Positions 1-8,449 of a stretch of 64,000 nucleotides of DNA are shown here, in pieces (position 1 is the stretch's first letter; each line of letters opens with the position of its first letter). Location of the stretch: positions 1,178,001 through 1,242,000 of the forward strand of contig NZ_CP061170.1 in assembly GCF_011751745.2 (NCBI RefSeq), written 5' to 3'. A program made the translations under genes and the position numbers. The notes beneath the pieces are model-generated. The model had not been told where the DNA came from, made no database searches, and was given only the letters and a program-made list of their open reading frames with translations. The DNA comes from Paramicrobacterium fandaimingii. GTDB lineage: Bacteria; Actinomycetota; Actinomycetes; Actinomycetales; Microbacteriaceae.

Positions 1-17
1 CGGCGGGTCCGCAATGA
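1..17 (+). CDS. Possible 3' tail of an upstream gene
   Basis: A TGA at 15-17 lies one base inside the rsmA start codon, the ATGA overlap seen repeatedly in this window. If real, the upstream gene would end in Ala-Gly-Pro-Gln. In related genomes the gene before rsmA is often a TatD-family nuclease, but nothing here identifies it. Too little sequence is present to be confident. Confidence 0.25.
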
Positions 18-853
18 CCGGCGTGACGCTGCTCGGCCCGGCCGAGATTCGCGACCTCGCGCAGCTTCTCGGCGTGCAGCCGACGAAGAAGCTGGGCCAG
101 AACTTCGTCGTCGATGCAAACACGGTGCGCAAGATCGTGGCGACGGCCCGCGTGCAGTCGGGAGACCACGTCATCGAGGTGGGGCCTGGGCTCGGCTCGC
201 TCACACTGGGCTTGCTGGAGGCGGGAGCTCGTGTTCTGGCAATCGAGATCGATAAGCGCCTTGCCGAGCAGCTGCCCCACACGATCGACCAGATGGCGCC
301 CGGAACCGAGCTCACGGTGCTCGCCGAAGACGCCATGCGCGTCACCGATCTTCCGGGCGAGCCGTCGCGACTCGTTGCGAACCTGCCGTACAACATCTCG
401 GTTCCCGTTCTTCTGCACCTCATGCAGACGGTGCCGAGCCTCGCCGCCGGCGTGGTGATGGTGCAAGCCGAAGTCGGCTATCGCCTTGCCGCCGACCCCG
501 GGTCGAAGGTGTACGGCAGCCCGAGCGTCAAGGCAACGTGGTACGGCACGTGGCGCACAGCAGGAACCGTGAGCAGGCAGGTGTTCTGGCCCGTTCCAAA
601 TGTCGACAGCGTGCTCGTGGCGTTCGCGCGGCACGAGGAGCCCTTCGGAACAGAGGCGGAACGCGAGAAGACATTCAGGCTTGTGGATGCTGCTTTCATG
701 CAGCGTCGCAAGATGCTGCGGCAGTCGCTGGGCTCCGTTCTCGGCGATTCGGCGACAGCATCCGCTGTTCTCGAACGTGCGGGAGTCGACCCGACGAGTC
801 GCGGCGAGACGCTCACCGTGCACGACTTTCTGCGCGTCGCTCGCGTGGTGTAG
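14..853 (+). CDS. rsmA: 16S rRNA (adenine1518-N6/adenine1519-N6)-dimethyltransferase RsmA (KsgA)
   Basis: Dimethylates two adjacent adenines in the 3'-terminal helix of 16S rRNA during small-subunit maturation, using S-adenosylmethionine. The 279-residue protein has the usual family length. Visible are KLGQNFVVD near residue 26, the SAM-binding motif VIEVGPGLG at about 53-61, the catalytic NLPY motif at 123-126, and the C-terminal VFWPVPNVDSVLV segment. The start at 14 gives a full-length N-terminus. The next genes on the same strand are a DUF4287 gene and ispE; rsmA-ispE proximity is common in Actinobacteria. Cytoplasmic housekeeping enzyme; identification is secure. Confidence 0.96.
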   Translation: MTGVTLLGPAEIRDLAQLLGVQPTKKLGQNFVVDANTVRKIVATARVQSGDHVIEVGPGLGSLTLGLLEAGARVLAIEIDKRLAEQLPHTIDQMAPGTELTVLAEDAMRVTDLPGEPSRLVANLPYNISVPVLLHLMQTVPSLAAGVVMVQAEVGYRLAADPGSKVYGSPSVKATWYGTWRTAGTVSRQVFWPVPNVDSVLVAFARHEEPFGTEAEREKTFRLVDAAFMQRRKMLRQSLGSVLGDSATASAVLERAGVDPTSRGETLTVHDFLRVARVV

Positions 854-873
854 CACGTGAGTCTGGTCCATCC

Positions 874-943
874 ATTCGGAGATCACGGCCCGAAACCGGC
901 GTGTCCAGCCTGACACGCCGGCTTCGCACGCGGATCTCCGAAT
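874..943. repeat. Nested palindrome downstream of rsmA
   Basis: Outer arms 874-884 (ATTCGGAGATC) and 933-943 are perfect 11-bp inverted repeats. Inside them lie perfect 10-bp arms at 896-905 (CCGGCGTGTC) and 912-921 with a 6-nt loop, and CGAA/TTCG at 891-894 and 923-926 extend the inner stem across one mismatch. The 70-nt element could fold as a long hairpin. It lies 20 nt after the rsmA stop and has no U-tract, so it may be a 3'-UTR structure, a terminator or a small repeat element. Confidence 0.7.
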
Positions 944-1093
944 ACGTGCACGTTCATTCGCTAACGGAACCCCCACAGAGACGGATGCTGGCACATGGGT
1001 GCTGGGTCGGGGACCACGGGCCATACCGATGCTGAGCAGACAGACGTCGCACCGATGCTGGACGACCGAGCCGCCTCCGGGCACACTGGATGC

Positions 1094-1639
1094 ATGTCGA
1101 AGCCCACCGCAACGCACAGCGACTCCGTTGGAACCGAGGCGCTCGAACGCGCGACAGGGCGGTCGCGCGACGCGTGGAACGCCCTGCTCGCCGAGGCGGG
1201 CGCCCAGAAGTGGGATCACCCGACGACGGCCGCGTGGCTTGTGGACGAGCACGGTGTCGATGGCTGGTGGGCACAGGGCATCACCGTGGGATTCGAACAG
1301 CACATCGGCCGCCGCCAGCCAGGGCAGCGCGCTGACGGCAGCTTCGAGGCGAGCGTCAGCCGCACACTCGCGGCGCCGCGTGACGCCGCTTTGGCCGCGA
1401 TCGTCGGCGCGGTGACCGCTGCGGCAGGCTGCGATCCGGCATCCGTCAACTCGTCTGCGAAGAATGCGAGCGCACGCTGGAAGCTCGACGATGGCCGCAC
1501 GGTCGTCGCCGGCGTTTACCCGACGGGGGAGAAGACTCGAGTAGCGCTGACGATGCCGAAGCTGGGCTCTGCTGAAGAGCTTTCTGAGGCGAAGACTCTG
1601 CTGACGAGCTGGCTGCCGAGCGCCAGTGACATCGCCTGA
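1094..1639 (+). CDS. DUF4287 domain-containing protein
   Basis: 181-residue cytoplasmic protein of unproven function. The N-terminal half (about residues 10-75, including KWDHPTTAAWLVDEHGVDGWW and FEQHIGRRQ) resembles the DUF4287 domain. The C-terminal half (VSRTLAAPRDAALAAIVGAV, ASARWKLDDGRTVVAGV, KTRVALTMPKL) looks like a START/SRPBCC-type fold. The long frame is open from 995, but the ATG at 1094 is preferred: the family usually starts just before the helical domain, and a CACACT hexamer ends 6 nt upstream, the leaderless arrangement seen elsewhere here. It sits between rsmA and ispE on the same strand. No catalytic role can be assigned. Confidence 0.8.
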   Translation: MSKPTATHSDSVGTEALERATGRSRDAWNALLAEAGAQKWDHPTTAAWLVDEHGVDGWWAQGITVGFEQHIGRRQPGQRADGSFEASVSRTLAAPRDAALAAIVGAVTAAAGCDPASVNSSAKNASARWKLDDGRTVVAGVYPTGEKTRVALTMPKLGSAEELSEAKTLLTSWLPSASDIA

Positions 1640-1689
1640 CCGGAGCGTCACGCGCGCCGTCTGAAATATGCGCGTCACGTTGCCTCCAC

Positions 1690-1695
1690 TAGGTT
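1690..1695 (+). promoter_or_regulatory. Predicted -10 element of leaderless ispE transcript
   Basis: TAGGTT ends exactly 6 nt before the ispE ATG at 1702 and no Shine-Dalgarno sequence precedes that ATG. The arrangement fits a transcript starting at or next to the start codon. Confidence 0.5.
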
Positions 1696-1701
1696 GGAAG
1701 C

Positions 1702-2637
1702 ATGAGCGATCTGCACGACGTCCCCCACGTTCACGTGCGCGCCCCCGGCAAGATCAACGTGTACATGAACGTCGGTCGGCGCACGGACGACGGCTATCAC
1801 GACGTCGCGACGGCCTACCAGGCTGTCTCGCTCTTCGAAGACGTTCGCGCCTTCCCCTCCGACAGCTTCTCCGTTGCCTTCAACGGCCCCATCGACACGC
1901 GTGAACTGCCCGTCGATCGCACAAATCTGGCGATCAAGGCGGCCCGGATGCTGGCGAAGAAAACCGGCTACGACAGCGGCGTGCACTTGCAGATCGAGAA
2001 GCACGTGCCCATCGCCGGGGGCATGGGAGGCGGATCGGCGGATGCCGCAGCCGCACTGGTCGCGTGCGACTCGCTCTGGAAGACCGACGTCGGCCGCGAC
2101 GAACTGCTGAAACTCGCAGCGAAGCTCGGCGCTGACGTTCCGTTCTCACTTGTCGGGGGCACGGCTATCGGCACGGGCAGAGGTGACCGCCTGAGCCCCG
2201 CGCTTGCCAAGGGCACGTTTCACTGGGTGCTCGCCATCTCAGAGTGGGGCATGTCGACCCCTGAGGTGTACGGCGAACTCGACAGCCACCGCACGAAACA
2301 CGCAGCCGACATCGCCCCGATCGATGAGAGGCCGGCCGTGGACACGGGCGTGCTGCAGGCAATTCGAGCGGGCGACGCGCATCTTCTCGCCGATGTTCTG
2401 CACAACGATCTTCAGGTGGCGGCGCTGCACATTCGGCCTGAGCTCACGCGCACCCTCGAGGTGGGCGACTCCAGTGGTGCGCTCGCGGGCATCGTCTCGG
2501 GCTCAGGGCCGACAATCGCGCTTCTCGCCGCGAGTGCAGAGGCCGCGATCGACGTGCAAGTGAGCCTGTCAGCATCCGGAATTATCGCAAAGCATGTGAC
2601 GGGCCCCGTTTCGGGCGCTCGAGTGATGGAGGCCTGA
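1702..2637 (+). CDS. ispE: 4-diphosphocytidyl-2-C-methyl-D-erythritol kinase
   Basis: GHMP-family kinase that phosphorylates CDP-methylerythritol in the non-mevalonate (MEP) isoprenoid pathway. 311 residues, normal length. The N-terminal substrate-binding motif [12 protein letters not shown] is at about residues 14-25, and the glycine-rich ATP motif [17 protein letters not shown] at about 103-119. The C-terminal [16 protein letters not shown] matches GHMP motif 3. The ATG at 1702 follows a -10-like TAGGTT with no ribosome binding site. The stop overlaps the ATG of the next gene by one base, so the two are probably translationally coupled. Confidence 0.95.
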   Translation: MSDLHDVPHVHVRAPGKINVYMNVGRRTDDGYHDVATAYQAVSLFEDVRAFPSDSFSVAFNGPIDTRELPVDRTNLAIKAARMLAKKTGYDSGVHLQIEKHVPIAGGMGGGSADAAAALVACDSLWKTDVGRDELLKLAAKLGADVPFSLVGGTAIGTGRGDRLSPALAKGTFHWVLAISEWGMSTPEVYGELDSHRTKHAADIAPIDERPAVDTGVLQAIRAGDAHLLADVLHNDLQVAALHIRPELTRTLEVGDSSGALAGIVSGSGPTIALLAASAEAAIDVQVSLSASGIIAKHVTGPVSGARVMEA

Positions 2638-4439
2638 TGGCGCACCTGCTCGGAGGCGAGAATCTGCACCTCGAGTTTCCAACCCGCGTCGTGTTCGATG
2701 CGGTGACGGTGGGGCTCAACGAGGGAGATCGCGTCGGAATCGTCGGGCGCAATGGCGACGGCAAGTCGACGCTTCTCGCGCTGCTGGCCGGGCGTCTCGA
2801 GCCCGACGATGGCCGAGTGACAATGCGCCGCGGCACGACGATCGGCGTGCTCGACCAGCGCGATGTGATTGACGACAATGCCACCGTCGCCGAGATCATC
2901 GTCGGCACGATGGACGAGCACGAGTGGGCAGGCGATGCGCGCATTCGCGACATCATCACGGGGCTCGCTCGCGACATTCCCTGGCAGGCATCGATCGGCT
3001 CGCTTTCGGGTGGTCAGCGTCGCCGTGTGGCACTCGCCGCGCTGCTTGCCGGGGACTGGGACGTGCTGTTTCTCGATGAGCCGACAAACCACCTCGACGT
3101 CGAGGGCATCGCGTGGCTCGCCGACCACCTGAAGCGACGCTGGGGTGCGTCGAGCGGCGGACTCATCGTCGTGACGCACGATCGCTGGTTTCTCGACGAG
3201 GTGTGCACGGCGACGTGGGAGGTGCACGATCGCATTGTCGAGCCGTTCGAGGGTGGCTACGCAGCGTACATTCTGCAGCGCGTCGAACGCGATCGCATGG
3301 CTTCCGTCGTGGAAGAGAAGCGGCAGAACCTCATGCGCAAAGAGCTTGCCTGGCTGCGCCGCGGCCCGCCCGCGCGCACGTCGAAGCCGAAGTTCCGCAT
3401 TGACGCGGCGAACGAGCTGATCGCGAACGAACCGCCGCCGCGCAACACCGTGGCGCTGACGCAGCTGGCAACGTCGCGGCTCGGCAAAGACGTCGTCGAT
3501 CTCATCGACGTCGGCGTCTCGTACGGCGACCGCACGGTGCTGAAGCAGGTGGAATGGCGCATTGCACCGGGGGAGCGCACCGGCATCCTCGGCATCAACG
3601 GTGCAGGCAAGTCGACGCTGCTCGGACTGGTGACCGGCGAGGTGCAGCCGACAAGCGGGCGTGTGAAGCGCGGACAGACCGTGCGCATCGCGAGCCTCAC
3701 CCAGCAGCTCGATGAGCTTGACGATGTGGCGCACGAACGAGTGCGCACGGTGATCGGCCGTCTCAAGTCGGGCTATGTCACCGGCGGCAAAGAGCTCACC
3801 CCGGGGCAGCTTCTCGAGCGGCTTGGGTTCTCGAGCGCGCAGCTGTCGACACCCATCAAGGACCTCTCGGGCGGCCAGAAGCGGCGGCTGCAGCTGCTGC
3901 TCATTCTGCTCGACGAGCCAAACGTGCTCATTCTCGATGAGCCGACGAACGACCTCGACACCGACATGCTCACCGCGATTGAAGATCTTCTCGACTCCTG
4001 GCCGGGAACGCTCATCGTCGTGTCGCACGACCGCTACCTCGTCGAGCGCGTCACCGACCAGCAGTACGCCGTCATGAACGGTCATCTGCGGCACTTGCCC
4101 GGTGGCGTCGAAGAGTTTCTGCGCCTTCGAAAAACGCAGAGGGCGGATGCCGCTGACACGACGGTTGCGCCGCTCGCGGCATCCGCTCCCTCGTCTGCGA
4201 CGTCGGGCGGCGACCTGGGCGGCGCCGAGCGCAGAGCCGCGCAGAAGGAGCTGTCGGCCGTCGATCGCAAGATCGCGAAGCTGCAGAAGCAGATCGCGCG
4301 CGTGCACCAGGAGCTTGCCGACCACGATCAAGCCGACTACGAAGGCCTCGGCTCGCTCACTGCGACGTTGCAGGGCATTGAAGCCGAGGTGAGCGATCTG
4401 GAGACCCGCTGGCTCGAGCTCTCGGAGCAATTGGAGTAA
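2637..4439 (+). CDS. ABC-F family ATPase (Uup/EttA-like, duplicated ABC protein)
   Basis: 600-residue soluble protein with two ABC ATPase domains and no membrane segments, the mark of ABC-F proteins, which act on ribosomes or nucleic acid rather than in transport. Domain 1: Walker A GRNGDGKST at 37-45, signature LSGGQRRRVALAALL, Walker B VLFLDEPTNHLD. An inter-domain linker follows (ERDRMASVVEEKRQNLMRKE). Domain 2: Walker A GINGAGKST near 320, signature LSGGQKRRLQLLL, Walker B VLILDEPTNDLD. A charged coiled coil fills about 515-600, as in Uup. It follows ispE with a one-base overlap. The exact role (ribosome rescue, antibiotic protection, DNA-linked Uup function) cannot be told from sequence. 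Confidence 0.92.
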   Translation: MAHLLGGENLHLEFPTRVVFDAVTVGLNEGDRVGIVGRNGDGKSTLLALLAGRLEPDDGRVTMRRGTTIGVLDQRDVIDDNATVAEIIVGTMDEHEWAGDARIRDIITGLARDIPWQASIGSLSGGQRRRVALAALLAGDWDVLFLDEPTNHLDVEGIAWLADHLKRRWGASSGGLIVVTHDRWFLDEVCTATWEVHDRIVEPFEGGYAAYILQRVERDRMASVVEEKRQNLMRKELAWLRRGPPARTSKPKFRIDAANELIANEPPPRNTVALTQLATSRLGKDVVDLIDVGVSYGDRTVLKQVEWRIAPGERTGILGINGAGKSTLLGLVTGEVQPTSGRVKRGQTVRIASLTQQLDELDDVAHERVRTVIGRLKSGYVTGGKELTPGQLLERLGFSSAQLSTPIKDLSGGQKRRLQLLLILLDEPNVLILDEPTNDLDTDMLTAIEDLLDSWPGTLIVVSHDRYLVERVTDQQYAVMNGHLRHLPGGVEEFLRLRKTQRADAADTTVAPLAASAPSSATSGGDLGGAERRAAQKELSAVDRKIAKLQKQIARVHQELADHDQADYEGLGSLTATLQGIEAEVSDLETRWLELSEQLE

Positions 4440-4558
4440 CCGGGCGGATGCTGTCGAGCTGAGCGGGCGCGACGCAGTACCCCGGTACGCATTCCCCGGT
4501 GCCGAGCGAGTCATCAGGTCGCTACCACAGCGTGATTCGCTGGGGGCTCTCTGCTGGA

Positions 4559-4564
4559 TAGCTT
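4559..4564 (+). promoter_or_regulatory. Predicted -10 element of leaderless ABC exporter operon
   Basis: TAGCTT ends 6 nt before the ATG at 4571; no ribosome binding site is visible. Same spacing as several other genes here. Confidence 0.45.
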
Positions 4565-4570
4565 CTGGAC

Positions 4571-5491
4571 ATGATCGTCTCAGAACACCTCACCAAACGG
4601 TACGGCGACAAGACTGCCGTCAAAGATCTCTCGTTCACCGTTCGTCCCGGAGCCGTCACCGGATTCCTCGGGCCGAACGGTTCCGGGAAGTCCACAACCA
4701 TGCGCATGCTTGTGGGGCTCGACCGCCCCACAAGCGGGACCATCACTCTCGGGGGGAAGGTCTACAGCGCACTTCCCGATCCAATGCGACATGTGGGTGT
4801 CATGCTCGACGCTCGGGCAGTGCATCCGGGGCGCAGCGCCTCTCACCATCTGCTCTCGATCGCTCAGACACAGGGATTCCCGAAGCAGCGGGTCAACGAC
4901 GTCCTGGAGATGGTCGGCCTGGCCTCCGTGGCGCGGAAACGAACCGGAGGCTACTCGCTCGGAATGAGCCAGCGCCTCGGAATCGCGACAGCCCTTCTCG
5001 GAGACCCCGACGTTCTCGTTCTTGACGAACCGGTAAACGGCCTGGACCCGGACGGAGTTCTCTGGCTGCGCGAGACGCTCTCTGCACTCGCGCGGGAGGG
5101 CCGGACGGTCTTCCTCTCCTCGCACCTGATGAGCGAACTCTCGCTCATCGCCGAAGACCTGATCGTTATCGGCCAGGGCAGGCTGCTCGCCGCCGGTTCG
5201 GTAGACGAGATCGTCAGTTCGGTGGCGCCGGACACCACGCGTGTGGTGTCCGATGGCGCAGAAGCGCTCGCAGTCGTGCTTCAGGGCACCAACGTCAGCG
5301 TGACCTCCATCGACGGCGAGACCCTCCTTGTGCAGGGTCGGAGCGCCCGGGAGATCGGTGCGATTGCGGCGGCAGAACGGATCACCCTGTACGAGCTTGC
5401 CACCGAGCGACTCTCGTTGGAAGAGGCGTTTATGCAGATCACCCGAGACGCCGTCGATTACGGCATCCATCAGCAGGAGGTTGCAGCATGA
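4571..5491 (+). CDS. ABC transporter ATP-binding protein (BcrA/DrrA type)
   Basis: 306-residue ATPase of an export-type ABC system. Walker A GPNGSGKST is at 34-42, the signature is YSLGMSQRLGIATALL, and Walker B is VLVLDEPVNGLDPDG, followed by the switch His in FLSSHLMSELS. The C-terminal 80 residues form the extension typical of BcrA/DrrA-like subunits. It overlaps the permease by 4 bp (ATGA) and is followed by a histidine kinase and response regulator in the same direction, an arrangement common for antibiotic or envelope-stress efflux modules. The substrate is unknown. Confidence 0.92.
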   Translation: MIVSEHLTKRYGDKTAVKDLSFTVRPGAVTGFLGPNGSGKSTTMRMLVGLDRPTSGTITLGGKVYSALPDPMRHVGVMLDARAVHPGRSASHHLLSIAQTQGFPKQRVNDVLEMVGLASVARKRTGGYSLGMSQRLGIATALLGDPDVLVLDEPVNGLDPDGVLWLRETLSALAREGRTVFLSSHLMSELSLIAEDLIVIGQGRLLAAGSVDEIVSSVAPDTTRVVSDGAEALAVVLQGTNVSVTSIDGETLLVQGRSAREIGAIAAAERITLYELATERLSLEEAFMQITRDAVDYGIHQQEVAA

Positions 5492-6309
5492 CATCCCAGG
5501 CAACACTCGTGTCCGCACCGGCGCGCGTTGAACTCGGAAACGCTCGAATCAGCGCGATTGGTCTGGTGAAATCCGAGTGGACGAAGCTGTGGTCCGTTCG
5601 CTCGTTGTGGATCACCCTGACCGTAGCCTTCGCTCTGACAACCGCGCTGTGCTCTTACCTGATCTTCAACGGTCAGATCCTCGGTGACGACGAGGGTGCC
5701 GGCGATATTCCTTTCGGCTGGACTGCCGTCTACCCGATTGGAATGCTCATCCTCGTGATCCTCGGTGTGCTGACGATCACGAGCGAGTACAGCACGGGTT
5801 CGATCCGCTCATCGCTCGTTGCCGCTCCCCGGCGCACAGGGCTGCTGCTGAGCAAAGCGGCAGTCCTGACCGCCGTGACAACGACTCTCGGTGCCCTCAT
5901 GTCGGTGCTGCTCTACGCGGTTCTGCAGAGTGCCGGCACAGTTCCGTTGGCGCAAGGGATGTCGCTGTTCGACCCTCAGATGCTCTGGGGCGTTCTCGGC
6001 GGCACGATGATCCTGCCATACGGTGTTCTGCTCGGTCTCGCTCTCGGCGGGCTCCTTCGCAACGCGGCTGCTGCCATCGCTCTGTATTTCGGCGTCTTCC
6101 AATTGGGCCCGCAGCTCTTCCCCGTCTTCCTGCCCGAGGGGCTGGCTCACGTGGTGGACTACATGCCTCTGGCGGCGCTCGACGTCATGAGGTCTGGCGG
6201 TCTGAGCACCGAACCCTACGGTGTCGGTGTCGCCATTGTCGTCTTGCTGGCATGGTTGGTTGTACTCGGCGGATCCAGCTGGTGGCTACTGAAGAAGCGG
6301 GACGTCTGA
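5488..6309 (+). CDS. ABC-2 type transporter permease
   Basis: 273-residue integral membrane protein with about six hydrophobic segments. The first is near residues 36-55 (LWITLTVAFALTTALCSYLI) and the last near 245-265 (GVAIVVLLAWLVVLGGSSWW). The N-terminal cytoplasmic part (LVKSEWTKLWSVRS) and the external loop followed by LGVLTITSEYSTGSIRSSL are typical of ABC-2 permeases paired with DrrA-like ATPases. Coupled to the ATPase by a 4-bp overlap. Transported compound not predictable. Confidence 0.9.
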   Translation: MTSQATLVSAPARVELGNARISAIGLVKSEWTKLWSVRSLWITLTVAFALTTALCSYLIFNGQILGDDEGAGDIPFGWTAVYPIGMLILVILGVLTITSEYSTGSIRSSLVAAPRRTGLLLSKAAVLTAVTTTLGALMSVLLYAVLQSAGTVPLAQGMSLFDPQMLWGVLGGTMILPYGVLLGLALGGLLRNAAAAIALYFGVFQLGPQLFPVFLPEGLAHVVDYMPLAALDVMRSGGLSTEPYGVGVAIVVLLAWLVVLGGSSWWLLKKRDV

Positions 6310-6332
6310 CGCGGGCGCAGCCCCGCGAGAGA

Positions 6333-7514
6333 ATGATGACCATGAAGAGATTCCTGCAGCGGGTGCGTGCCTTCGACGGGCACCACCCGCTGTGGTGGGA
6401 TCTGACAGTTGCTGTCGCCGTCACGGTCATCGCCGTCATCGCCAACTCACCCAGGGACCTGGTTGGAGCCAGCCTCGTGGCAGTGGTCGCCGTTGGAGTC
6501 ATGCTGCGACGCCGGAAGCCCGTTCCTGCACTGATCACCGTGGTGTCGACCGTGGTTCTCGCCGTCATCGTCGCCGGCCTGACGGGATTCGGCGGCGCCT
6601 GGCTCTACCTGACGGTGTGGGTGATGCTGTTCAATGTCGGTCTCAGGCTGGGCACCCGCCGCATCTGGGCGTTTGGCGGCGTCATCCTGCTCGTCAGCGT
6701 CGCGGCGTACGTCGACCCGGTGAATGGCTTTTCCGCCGAGCTGCTCGAACGGGTTCGCTCGTCATTGGGCGTTGCGGCGATGGCAGCCGCGTCGTACCTC
6801 GGCGGAGTGCAGATCGACAGTCGCAGGCAGGCGCTCATCACTCATCGGAAGGAAGCAGCACGGGAAGCCGTGATCGCTGAACGGTCGCGGATTGCACACG
6901 AGATGCATGACATCATCGGGCACAATCTTTCGGTGATCACTTCGCTCGCCACAGGAGGGTCCGTCGCCGTGAGGAACTCACCGCCAGATGCCGAGCATGC
7001 GTTCGACGCCATCGGGGAGATCAGCCGATCGTCCGTCCGGGAGGTTCGGCGCATCCTCGCGGTGCTTCGGTACGACCAAAGCCCTGAGGGCGCACCGTTG
7101 ACGCCCCAGCCCGGACTCGGGGATATTGCTGCGCTCGTCGATACGGTCAGAGCTGCGGGGGTCAGTGTTGCGCTTGACCGGTCCGGTGTTCTGGAGACGG
7201 TTCCGGCCGGGCGTCAGCTCGTCGCCTACCGCATCGTCCAAGAGTCCCTCACGAACGTTCTGCGCCACGCCGGCACGCAGGCACGCGTTGGTATAACGAT
7301 CGCCCGCGACAACGCAGAGCTCACGGTGCTGGTCGACAACACGGGCGCGAGTTCACCGTCCGCTCCGAGGGACAGAGCAGCCGAGCCGGGCCACGGAATT
7401 CTGGGTATGAGGGAACGAGCCGAGGCCTATGGTGGCAGTGTCGACGCGCATGCCACTCGGGTCGGATGGCGCGTGACGGCTCGGATTCCCGACGACCGAG
7501 CAGGTAATCGGTGA
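6333..7514 (+). CDS. Sensor histidine kinase (HisKA_3, DesK/NarL-type)
   Basis: Membrane sensor kinase of about 393 residues. The N-terminal half holds about five transmembrane helices with short loops, so it probably senses within the membrane. The dimerisation domain carries the phospho-acceptor His in RIAHEMHDIIGHNLS (about residue 192). The ATPase domain has YRIVQESLTNVLRHAG (N box) and PGHGILGMRERAEAYGG (G boxes). The frame is open to 6252, inside the permease, but ATG 6333, 6336 or 6342 just after GCGAGAGA is the likely start. It overlaps the response regulator by 4 bp and probably controls the preceding ABC exporter. Confidence 0.9.
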   Translation: MMTMKRFLQRVRAFDGHHPLWWDLTVAVAVTVIAVIANSPRDLVGASLVAVVAVGVMLRRRKPVPALITVVSTVVLAVIVAGLTGFGGAWLYLTVWVMLFNVGLRLGTRRIWAFGGVILLVSVAAYVDPVNGFSAELLERVRSSLGVAAMAAASYLGGVQIDSRRQALITHRKEAAREAVIAERSRIAHEMHDIIGHNLSVITSLATGGSVAVRNSPPDAEHAFDAIGEISRSSVREVRRILAVLRYDQSPEGAPLTPQPGLGDIAALVDTVRAAGVSVALDRSGVLETVPAGRQLVAYRIVQESLTNVLRHAGTQARVGITIARDNAELTVLVDNTGASSPSAPRDRAAEPGHGILGMRERAEAYGGSVDAHATRVGWRVTARIPDDRAGNR

Positions 7515-8233
7515 AGGCAGAAATGGAGACTCCGACATTGGCCATCAGGATCTTGATTACAGACGACCAGCCGCTGCAGCGAATGGGCATGAAGATGTTC
7601 CTTGACGGGCAGACGGGCATCGACGTCGTCGGCGAAGCCGCAAACGGCGAAGACGCCATTCGCCTCGCCGAAGAATCGCAGCCTGATGTCGTCCTCATGG
7701 ATATCCGAATGCCCGGCATGGATGGAATCGCCGCAACGCGAAAGATCGTGGGCGCGAAGGCAGCAACGGCCAGCCCCTGGGTACTGCTTCTCACAACCTT
7801 CGACCTTGATGAATATGTGCTTGCTGGACTCGAAGCGGGAGCGAGCGGGTTTTTGACGAAAGACGCCGATCCCTCCGACCTGCTCTCTGCGATCCGCGCG
7901 GTGGCGGTCGGAGACGCCGTGATCGCTCCCTCTGCCACTCGGCGACTGATCGACCGGCTTGCGGCGCACAGCACGCAGCCGCTGCGGGAGACGGACCAGG
8001 TTCCGTCTGTGCGTCGCCTCTCTGCCCGTGAGCGTGAGATTCTCATTGCGATCGGACACGGCCTGACGAATTCTGAGATCGCCGAGCAGCTTTTTCTCGC
8101 TGAATCGACAGTGAAAAGCTACGTGGGAAGAATATTCACGAAGATTAACGCCCGTGACCGTGTACAGGCGGTCATCATTGCCTATCGCGCCAATCTCGTT
8201 CGCGCTGGTGAGTCATCGGGGACCACCGAGTGA
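7511..8233 (+). CDS. LuxR/NarL-family response regulator
   Basis: 240-residue response regulator. Receiver domain: acidic pair DD at 18-19, phospho-acceptor Asp64 in VVLMDIRMPGMDG, and the conserved Thr (LLLTTF) and Lys (FLTKDADP). The C-terminal LuxR-type helix-turn-helix is LSAREREILIAIGHGLTNSE followed by IAEQLFLAESTVKSYVGRIF. The GTG at 7511 overlaps the kinase stop by 4 bp; an ATG at 7523 preceded by GAAGG is an equally good start. Partner of the adjacent kinase; its targets probably include this operon. Confidence 0.93.
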   Translation: MKAEMETPTLAIRILITDDQPLQRMGMKMFLDGQTGIDVVGEAANGEDAIRLAEESQPDVVLMDIRMPGMDGIAATRKIVGAKAATASPWVLLLTTFDLDEYVLAGLEAGASGFLTKDADPSDLLSAIRAVAVGDAVIAPSATRRLIDRLAAHSTQPLRETDQVPSVRRLSAREREILIAIGHGLTNSEIAEQLFLAESTVKSYVGRIFTKINARDRVQAVIIAYRANLVRAGESSGTTE

Positions 8234-8255
8234 GAAGGCGTGACGCCTTCTCACT
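8229..8255 (+). terminator. Hairpin terminator at the end of the two-component operon
   Basis: Arms AGTGAGAAGGCGT (8229-8241) and its exact complement (8243-8255) are centred on 8242 and include the response regulator stop codon. There is no long U-tract, as is common in high-GC Actinobacteria. Confidence 0.7.
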
Positions 8256-8449
8256 GTCTACAGAGCTGAGGCTCCGACACGCTGCCGGAGCGGTCGAGAG
8301 TGCTTGCACGATCGTTCGACCCAGATCACAGATTCGCAACGACAATTGTGAAAATCGCCGCGTGACTCGAGACTCATGCTGTGTATAGCCATTCTCCCGG
8401 TACCCTCGAGAGACACAGCTTCCCACTCGGGCATCAAAGGAGAACCTCA

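Noticed and set aside
3261..3420. Phage or IS remnants among small Arg-rich frames
   Set aside because: All are alternative frames of high-GC genes; no integrase, transposase or terminal repeats were seen anywhere in the window.
2412..4514. A 700-codon open frame on the minus strand
   Set aside because: It lies opposite ispE's end and the ABC-F gene, has Arg/His/Leu-rich shadow composition and no domain; the + strand gene has full ABC motifs.
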